A DNA stretch of 64,000 nucleotides from the NCBI RefSeq assembly GCF_034190915.1, contig NW_026947486.1:18192001-18256000 (forward strand), in the 5' to 3' direction. Source of the stretch: Cavia porcellus. Its lineage: Eukaryota; Chordata; Mammalia; Rodentia; Caviidae. Positions within the stretch are counted from its first letter, which is position 1; the number at the start of each line of letters is the position of its first letter. Below are positions 57,270 to 64,000 of the stretch, piece after piece. Both the position numbers and the translations under genes were made by a program. The notes beneath the pieces were generated by a model that was not told the origin of the DNA, did no database searches, and saw only the letters and a program-made list of their open reading frames with translations.

Positions 57270-58347
57270 ATGGAAGGAACAAAAAGTATGGGAAGAGGAA
57301 GCAACAAGAAAGGGTCCTCAGTCCCCAATCCTGAGAACACTGATCCAGGAAAGGTGAATGCAAAGGAGAATGAGGACAGAAAACATGCAATATCAGACAT
57401 GGCACCAATAGACATAAAGCGATTATCTCTGGAGCCTCATAGATGAGTTCAAAAGAGAAGCATTTAATGAAATAAGGCAAGATATAAGTAGAAGAGTTAG
57501 AGAAATGCTAAGCACTGCCCAAGAAAAAACAGATGGTGGAATGGAAGAACAGAAAAAGGGGGAGAATTCTTTGATGGAGAAAATAGAGAAAACATAAGAA
57601 TATGTGAGGAATGTTCAAAGAGATTACCAGGAAACTGAAAACTCTATCAAAAGCTGGCATAACAGCTGGAAAGAAACTAAGGATAGATTATCTGAACTGG
57701 AGGGCAGATTTGTAATGTGGGAGCATGAAATGAAAAACTTCAGAAAAATAACAAGAAAACAAACAGCAATAATACAAAGGCTAGAAGATGATAAGAGGAT
57801 CTATAACTTAAGAATTAAGAACATAAAAGAAGTAGGGACACAAACAAATGGACTACAAAAGCTATTCACAGAAATAATCCAAGAGAATTTCCCTAATTTA
57901 GCAAAAGGTAAAGATACTCAGATCTATGAGGCATACAGGACCCCAGCCACCTACAACCCAAACAGAGCTAAACCCAGGCATATAATAATCAAAATTCCAG
58001 AAATCCAATATAAGAACAGAATATTAAAAGCCGTCAGAGACAAGAAACAGATCACTTACAAGGGAACACCCATCAGAATTACAGCAGACTTCTCGGCACA
58101 AACCATCAAATCACGAAGAGCATGGGGGGAAATAATTCAAGCTTTGAAAGATAATAACCTGCAGCTAAGATTGATATATCCTGCACAACTGTCCCTAGAA
58201 ATTGATGGAAAAACAAAGTGCTTCCAGGATAAAGAGGAACTTGGGGAATTTGCGACCACTAATTCAACTCTACAGAGAATACTGCAGGATATTCTAAAAA
58301 AGGAAAATACCAAGATTCCAGAAACAGTGGCAGAGAGGTCACAATGA
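57270..58347 (+). pseudogene. L1/HAL1 ORF1 (RNA-binding protein), two lesions
   Basis: ORF1 starts at an ATG at 57270 (MEGTKSMGRG), shifts frame between about 57417 and 57444, meets a TAA at 57595-57597, and is then open for 247 codons to 58347. The N-terminal part is charged and heptad-like (coiled coil). The RRM block reads YNLRIKNIKE, and the C-terminal domain reads ITADFSAQTIKSRRAWGE and LRLIYPAQLSLEIDGKTKCF. This is the trimeric single-strand-binding chaperone of L1 particles. With only two lesions in about 355 codons the copy is young. Confidence 0.88.
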
Positions 58348-58486
58348 ATGGAGCAGAAAGTGAAATGAAGAAGACAAACTGACAACTAATGACAGAAAAA
58401 GAGCTCAACAGTAATGAGGCAGAGAAGGTTGGATGGTAGGAACAGCTATTTTCAAGAAAACAAGACATTACAATAGCTAGTGCTGA

Positions 58487-59420
58487 TTTAGTATCATCTT
58501 GTTTTGAAGTCCCATCAAGCTTTTATTCTTCTGTCTCCATCGGTCTTAACAGGTTGTATCTTATTGGATTTTATTATATGTGATAATATAAGCAAAAACT
58601 TTTATAGACAAGAAGATTATACAGAAACCATTGTTCATTTTCTGATAGTTGGTTCTAAGTACCCTGTAATACTGTCATTCTCTTGAATGATTTTACATTG
58701 TCTTGATATGTTTGGTGCTACAGTATACAAAGTTATACTCAAAGATTTCAAGGAAAAAGACACTATGGTAACTACTTTTATGTCAGGATATCTTGTGGTG
58801 AAACACTATTGTGCTTAAATGGTTATGCTTTGACCTGCGCTGTTTTGTTGTTATGCCCTCTTTTATCTCAACCTCCTTTTTTAAATTATTTACTTTTGGG
58901 GCTGGGGATTTAGCTCAGCGGCATAAGTGCCTGCCTTGCAAGCAGGCAGTCGTGAGTTCAATCCCCGGTACCGATAAAAAGGAAAAAGACAAAAATAAAT
59001 AAATAAATAAATAAATAATTATTTACTTTTTTATCTTTTTAATTAAGGGAAAAATAAATAAAAAATAGCAGGATACATTATAGTAACCCACTTTGATTTC
59101 CTATTAACTTGATTTGAAACCCTGTATTGCCCTCACCATCTTGTTTTGACTGATTTTCCCCTATTCTGCTTTGCTTGATAGTACCAAGTTCGAAAGTATA
59201 GGCAACAACTGTGAAGACAATAAGATTCATTATGACACCCATTGTGGTTGACTATTATCTTCTTTTAAAGTCCTGTAATGTCTCCAATATTTTGGTTTTA
59301 TTCTTTACTGTTTTGCTCAATTTTATTATAACTGATGATATAGGCAATTCTTTTTAAGATAGCAAGAGGCAGTATGGTAACCATTGTTGATCACCTAGTA
59401 TTTTATTATTACATTATCTA
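58487..59420 (+). repeat. Degenerate tandem array (about 6 x 140-155 bp) in the HAL1 tail
   Basis: Repeated landmarks in each unit: a CTTGTTTTGAAGTCC-like start (58496, 59109, 59255), a TTTTATTATA..TGATAATATA segment (58568, 59325), and TATGGTAACCATTGTTG-like ends (58629, 58765, 59082, 59228, 59375). Units are diverged from each other and one is split by the ID SINE. Confidence 0.75.
58898..59016 (+). mobile_element. ID SINE nested in the HAL1 tail
   Basis: GGGGCTGGGGATTTAGCTCA, GCGGCATAAGTGCCTGCCTT, GCAAGCAGGCAGTCGTGAGT, TCAATCCCCGGTACCGATAA, then an (AAAT)n tail. AATTATTTACTTTT flanks it exactly (58884-58897, 59017-59030). The tRNA-Ala-like anticodon arm CCTGC-CTTGCAA-GCAGG pairs perfectly with TGC in the loop, and A- and B-box-like promoter motifs are intact. 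Confidence 0.96.
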
Positions 59421-59850
59421 TTATGTCCATCCTTTTGATTTGACTGACTCTGTTCTGTTATACAATATTTGGTTTTACTCTCTTCAAAAAAGGTAATAAG
59501 AACTGTGGGATTAATAAAACCCAAAATGTGTAATTGTCATTGTACAAAAGAAAGGAAAAGAAAGTGCTCTAAAGGATATAACTGCATATTTAAGTGTATA
59601 AGATAGATAATCATATTACTGAGTTTTGTTGGATCATTGAAGAAAACTGCAGTCTCACTGCTTGAAAGTCCACTTTATATGCTTTAATTTTGTAACTTGA
59701 ACAACTATTTCTAAGATAACAATATGTAATTATTAACTAGTGATTTCCTACTGTTTATTCTTTCTGAAATTCTGTATAACTTGTACCCTTTTCTGTTTTT
59801 TTTCTTTTTCTCCTTAAATAAAATTTGAAAAAAAAACTCTGAAAACTGGA

Positions 59851-60345
59851 GTGCCTTTGACAGAAGAACCAGTCTGATGGGCAGGTATCCTCTCATAAAA
59901 TGATTTGGAAAGTGTTCCTTCCTTTACTTTTTGAAAGAATTTGTGTAGGACTGGTATTATTTTTCCCTTAAATGCTTGATATAATTCACCCATGAAGCCA
60001 TTTGATCCAGTGAGAAAGTTTTTAATTACAAATTCATTTTTTAAAATTAGTATAGGGCTGTTCAAGATTTGTCTCTTCTCAGGTCAGTTTTGATAATTTG
60101 TATGTTTCAAGGAATTTGTCTGTATCACCTAAATTGTCAAATTTACAGGCATAAATTGGCTCATAGTACACATAGTATTCCCTCATAATCCTTTAAATGT
60201 CTGAAGGGTCTTCTAGTCCTGATACAGCAATTTGTTTCCTTTCTGTTTTTTTCCCAATTGAATGGGCTAGACTTTATCAATTTGGAAGGCATTCTCTAGT
60301 TCCTAAAGATCCCATTGAGTTTTATTGTCAGCCAAGATCTCTCCT
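59851..60345 (-). mobile_element. L1 ORF2 fragment, antisense
   Basis: Complement of the L1 RT region: CTCTCATAAAATGATTTGGA, AGTGTTCCTTCCTTTACTTT, TTGTGTAGGACTGGTATTAT, CACCCATGAAGCCATTTGAT, AATTTGTCTGTATCACC. It is the DNA immediately right of the HAL1 insertion, so it is older than that element. Confidence 0.82.
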
Positions 60346-60402
60346 CTCTAGAATCCCTGAAAAGTGTGTCATAGTTATCATTAATAAAGAGAGCTGAAAT
60401 AA

Positions 60403-60546
60403 GGTACATGGCTGTTATCTGAGGAAAGCATTTTTGGGAAACTAATATTCACAAAATATCCCAACAGTAGGAAAGGTATGTGGCTGTTATCTGAGGAAAG
60501 CATTATTCGGAAACTAATATTCACAAAATATCCCCACAATAGGAAA
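60403..60546 (+). repeat. 72-bp tandem duplication
   Basis: Two copies of GGTACATGGCTGTTATCTGA ... AACTAATATTCACAAAATAT ... AGGAAA, about 90% identical, head to tail. Confidence 0.93.
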
Positions 60547-60689
60547 GAAATGGAGCTGTTCACACTGTGAAACAGGGTTTGATATTTTAAATAACTAGAG
60601 GCTTAAGCGTAACGTTGCTGTCAAGCACAACGACCCTCAATGTTAAGGATAGTGAAGTTTCTTAAAACATTATTCTGGAATAAATATAG

Positions 60690-61165
60690 ATTCACTGAAG
60701 TTGTTAAGACAGTAAAAGAGGTCTTAACAGTAAAAGAGGTCTTCTGGATCCTTCACCCAGATTCCCCACTGGTTATACGTTATATTCACCGTAGGAAAGT
60801 TTCAAAACCAAGAAACTGACACTGGGACAATGTGTGTGGATAGTTAAATGTCATTTTGTTACACGTGCAGATTTCCTATTAGTACAATTAAGGCACAGAA
60901 CTGCGCTGATGATGTAGCTTGAGGGAAGTACATCCATTCAGATTATGTCTCAATAGTTTGTTCTATTATATGGCTGCGAATTACTTATAGTGTAGATGTA
61001 CCACAGTTTATTCAACCTACTATTGGACATTTTGGTTACTTCCAGTCTATTACAAATGCAGTAGAATGAACAACTGGATATAGAATTTTTGGAAAGGTAA
61101 GTTTCCATTTCTCTGAGATAAACCTTTGGTAGTGAAATTATTGGATCTTGTAGCAATCTCAACTC
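60690..61165 (-). mobile_element. L1 3' UTR fragment, antisense
   Basis: GTACCACAGTTTATTCAACC, TATTGGACATTTTGGTTACT, TCCAGTCTATTACAAATGCA, CATTTCTCTGAGATAAACCT and GAAATTATTGGATC are the complement of old L1 3' UTR text. It ends about 80 bp from exon E2. Confidence 0.8.
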
Positions 61166-61224
61166 CAGTTTTATAAGAAATTGCCCTAACCCTAATACAG
61201 AGATTAATATGTCTTAAGAAATTA

Positions 61225-61320
<96 letters not shown>

Positions 61321-61889
61321 CTAGAAGTTTAAAAAGAGAAAAGTAATTTTTAGTACAATGCTGTATTTCTTTAGTATTGGAAGTCATTGGTTAAGACTTA
61401 AATATCTGTGGAAAATAAAACCAATCTGACAAAACACTGACTCAATCCAAAAGAGAAGCCATAATTTCCCTGTAGACTGGTATGTTCTTCTCACATTACC
61501 TCTGATCTATGATCTTGGCATGGTGGTTTAATTCATTTTTAAGACTTTGAGAACTCACAAAAAGCTACTAACCAATGTTTTCAATAAGAAATAGAAACAT
61601 CTCGATTTTTATTACACCTTTATAAAGGCTTAAAGGCAACCAAATTCTGACATGCTTCTTTATTAACTTCTTGGACCTTCTCACATGATACATAATATTT
61701 TATAGACGCTTTAATGGTTGACACACTGTGCCAAATTGAGGTCAGAAGTTGAAGTAAGTGATTCATCAGGGGGACAGAGCCCTTACTTTGTAACATCCTC
61801 AGCCTGTACAAGAGAAGGGCACAGAGAAGGCGTGAGTGCTACACTCACCCAAGTGATGTAGCCTGCATACAATAAAAGGGAAATGAAGG

Positions 61890-62245
61890 ACTGATTGCTG
61901 GTTCTTTCAAAGAACTGTAGTCTTCACCTTCAGCTTAGATATCGTTATCTAACTTCTGGCACAGACTGTTTGGCTTCTTAAGTCTTCAGGTAGAGACTTC
62001 AGCCTGAATCACAGATTCTTCAGTGAGCCATCACAGCCCTATCAGCCTCCCGATACAGACTTGCACAGGACACTGCAGTGAGTTCCAAATCTTGGGCTGG
62101 ACCCTTCAGCCTCCAGTGTGCAGACACCCTCTGCATGCTTCCTCATCTGACTCTGTGGCTGACCATCATAAGCCGATCTTGTCATTTCTTATACATTTGT
62201 ATATCTGATGTTATATGTTTCTCTAGTAAACCCTGACTGATACAC
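61890..62245 (+). mobile_element. Possible LTR fragment (ERVL/MaLR type)
   Basis: TCTTGGGCTGGACCCTTCAG, GTTATATGTTTCTCTAGTAA and ACCCTGACTGATACACA resemble the end of a common mammalian LTR-type repeat. The family and left limit are uncertain. Confidence 0.4.
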
Positions 62246-62577
62246 ATATTTCTGAATTTGAGTGTCTTTAAGTGAGCAGCATTCTTGATTCTTGATGTGG
62301 CCTACATCAAAGTTAACAGTGAGTCTAGTGATTTTGTGACTGTCACCATAAATTCAGTAACTCTAAAGAGACTAAAATTATCTGTAGGGTTGGTACAAAG
62401 AAACAACTCTTAAACTTCTAGACAGCAAAATCTTATCCCACCAAGAGGAGAATTAGGCATTTTATAAACACGCTAATCTTTTTTTAAAACAAATTTGTTC
62501 ATGTGGGTAGACAAACTGGCTTTTATTTCAGTTAATTATCTCAAATCTCAATTTTTTCCTTGTCATTATTTATCTAT

Positions 62578-62640
62578 TTTGGTTAAGACAAAGTCTTGCT
62601 GTATATTCTAGACTGATCTTAAACTCACTCCTCCACTCTA
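62578..62640 (-). mobile_element. B1 SINE remnant
   Basis: GACAAAGTCTTGCTGTATAT, TCTAGACTGATCTTAAACTC: a short, diverged antisense B1 piece. Confidence 0.55.
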
Positions 62641-63976
62641 ATTATTAAAATTTAGCTGTTTTTCTTTGGAAATTTGAGGTGTTCATCAGCCTAGTTAAAA
62701 AAATAATAGTTCTTTCAAATTATGTTTTATTCTATCTTTTTGGTAAAGGTAAGAGTAGCCTGAACATCAGTGAATGTCAGAATGAGTAGGAGGCTTAGAT
62801 CTCCAAAATTAAAGTGAACCAAAAACAAATAACTAAGGGGGAGATGGGGACTCACAGAAATAAAAAAGTTCAAAGTGTTGGTTATTATGCATAAGACGAG
62901 GCAAGCTGTGTTTGTTGGCTGGTAATTATCAGAATTCTGTCTTCCCATTTAACCTTAGAGACTGAAATCTTACTCTTTTGATGATTATGCACCTGAGAAT
63001 GGATTGGGATCATTTCACCTTTTCCCCCTGTTCTACCCAATTCAATCTGAAGAATTCAAGGTGCCATTTCAAAATAGCCATTAATGTGGCTTTTACATCG
63101 GGTCTCTCACAGTTGCATTTAATTTTACAACATTTACGGAAATCCCATTCCTTATTAGGAAGTGCTGGGAGTAAAGGCCACACACTAGTATTGCCATTGG
63201 ACACCTCTCTGTACTCTACCCCTTTTGCCTACCAGTCTTCACACACATTAACCTCGTTTTACATGTTAAAAGGCGCTCTACAATCTGGGTTTCCCAGATA
63301 ACTGTCCTGAAGTCTTCTTGTTGATAAACGCTGGTCTATACAGTAATGGAATATATGTCAATAAATACAGATCTTGTTTATTCTGGAAATTACCCACATG
63401 AGAAAATACAAAACCTTTTTTCTTGCAGAACATTTTTGCTGCCTCCACACCAAAAAAAAACATTTTTAGACTCAAATTGTAACACAAAAAGCCCTTCTTC
63501 CCTTGAAGGTCCATTAGGCATTTGTCATTAATCATAATGACAGTACACACTCAAATATTATTTGTATAATATGGCTAAAGAAGCATAAAGAACTAAGAAT
63601 TGTACTTCTGAATACTAAATAAGCTAAAAGTGAAATCAATAATATTTTAAAAAAGAAATAATCTCTAATCTATAACATGGGAAAAATAGTAAAGAAGAGA
63701 TGGTGGTAAGACAAATGAGGTGGGGACATGCAAACCCACTGCACAATCGGTAGTTCACATTAGCCACAGATCCTAAGAAGCTTAAGAAGGTCACAAGCTA
63801 AAAGTCTCCAATTAAAAATCTGTTTTCTTCTCATGATGGCCCAAAATCTTTCTATCAAAACTTAGAATTAGGAATGTTACTGATATTCCAGGATTTTGGA
63901 AGGATTTTTCTCCACACAATCAAAATAGAGTCATGGAATCAACAACCATACCACTGAGAACTATGTACCATCTCAC

Positions 63977-64000
63977 CTTCCGCAGCATGTCATTCTGCTC
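63977..64000 (-). CDS. SLC9A7: SLC9A7 exon E1 (partial, 3' end only)
   Basis: The last 24 nt of an exon cut by the window edge encode EQNDMLRK, ending in phase 0. The donor is AAG|GTGAGA (GT at 63976-63975). In NHE7 this stretch lies in the loop just before the [16 protein letters not shown] membrane segment, which is exactly what the next exon encodes. Its acceptor and upstream coding sequence lie beyond base 64000. Confidence 0.88.

Larger units (their letters stand above)
56521..59832 (+). mobile_element. Full-length HAL1-like (ORF1-only L1) element
   Basis: Bounded by AAAACTCTGAAAACTGGA at 56503-56520 and 59833-59850, an 18-bp target-site duplication; the left flank reads TT|AAAA, the usual L1 endonuclease site. 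The layout is a GC-richer 5' UTR (about 750 bp), ORF1 (57270-58347, slightly broken), then a 1.5-kb tail made of about six degenerate 140-155-bp units and a terminal A-run. No reverse transcriptase or endonuclease coding is present, so it must have moved with L1 enzymes supplied in trans. A younger ID sits at 58898-59016. The length without the ID and its duplication is about 3.18 kb. Confidence 0.85.
61321..63976 (-). other. SLC9A7 intron E1-E2 (2,656 nt)
   Basis: It holds a possible LTR fragment (61890-62245) and a short B1 remnant (62578-62640). 62640-63976 shows nothing I recognise. Open frames at 62978-63301 and 63278-63550 overlap on opposite strands and lack family motifs. Confidence 0.65.

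Noticed and set aside
57604..58347. 247-codon open frame as a novel host gene
   Set aside because: It is the C-terminal part of L1/HAL1 ORF1 inside an element with target-site duplications; the apparent start is a GTG downstream of a stop.
58898..58975. Functional tRNA-Ala gene
   Set aside because: The acceptor and T stems do not pair, and the A-tail and target duplication show it is an ID SINE.
58487..59420. CRISPR-like array
   Set aside because: Units are long, degenerate and contiguous without unique spacers, in a mammalian LINE tail.

Overview
The window is nuclear DNA of a placental mammal, almost certainly a rodent. It carries B1 (7SL-derived) SINEs, ID SINEs derived from tRNA-Ala, and head-to-tail B1/ID composites, all set among much older MIR, L2, MER5A/Charlie, Tigger, mariner, MaLR and L1 fossils. 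I saw no B2 or B4 elements, so I favour a non-murid rodent, but the species cannot be fixed from the sequence alone.

One host gene is visible. It runs on the minus strand through the whole window: SLC9A7 (NHE7), the trans-Golgi/endosomal Na+(K+)/H+ exchanger, which is X-linked in human. Thirteen coding exons are recognised, from an exon cut by the right edge (63977-64000) down to 12754-12817. They total 1,239 nt (413 codons) with unbroken reading-phase continuity. They encode the exchanger core from just before the [10 protein letters not shown] membrane segment through [16 protein letters not shown] and [10 protein letters not shown] to the start of the cytoplasmic tail. The 5' exons lie to the right of the window and the last tail exons to the left. 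Paralogue choice (NHE7, not NHE6 or NHE9) rests on [17 protein letters not shown] and on two tail exons beginning [11 protein letters not shown] and [11 protein letters not shown].

Two of the twelve complete introns have minor (U12) spliceosome signals. One is AT-AC (37865-38312) and one is GT-AG (33038-35212). They bracket three exons totalling 309 nt, an in-frame block.

Layout from left to right: an old, SINE-interrupted L1 (1-5312); intronic DNA with SINEs and a MaLR LTR (5313-12753); tail exon E13; a long intron; cassette-like 60-nt exon E12 (19725-19784); an L1 fragment (22020-24510); exon E11 (28062-28215); two fossil mariner copies (29440-31200); exons E10 to E5 (32926-39492); a repeat-rich 10-kb intron with a MaLR LTR and an L1 (39493-49787); E4 (49788-49900); E3 (52445-52521); a well-preserved full-length ORF1-only L1 derivative (HAL1-like, 56521-59832) with an 18-bp target-site duplication; antisense L1 pieces; E2 (61243-61320); and partial E1 at the edge. 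The HAL1-like element and its tandemly repeated 3' tail, the pair of U12 introns and the cassette exon are the observations most worth following up.
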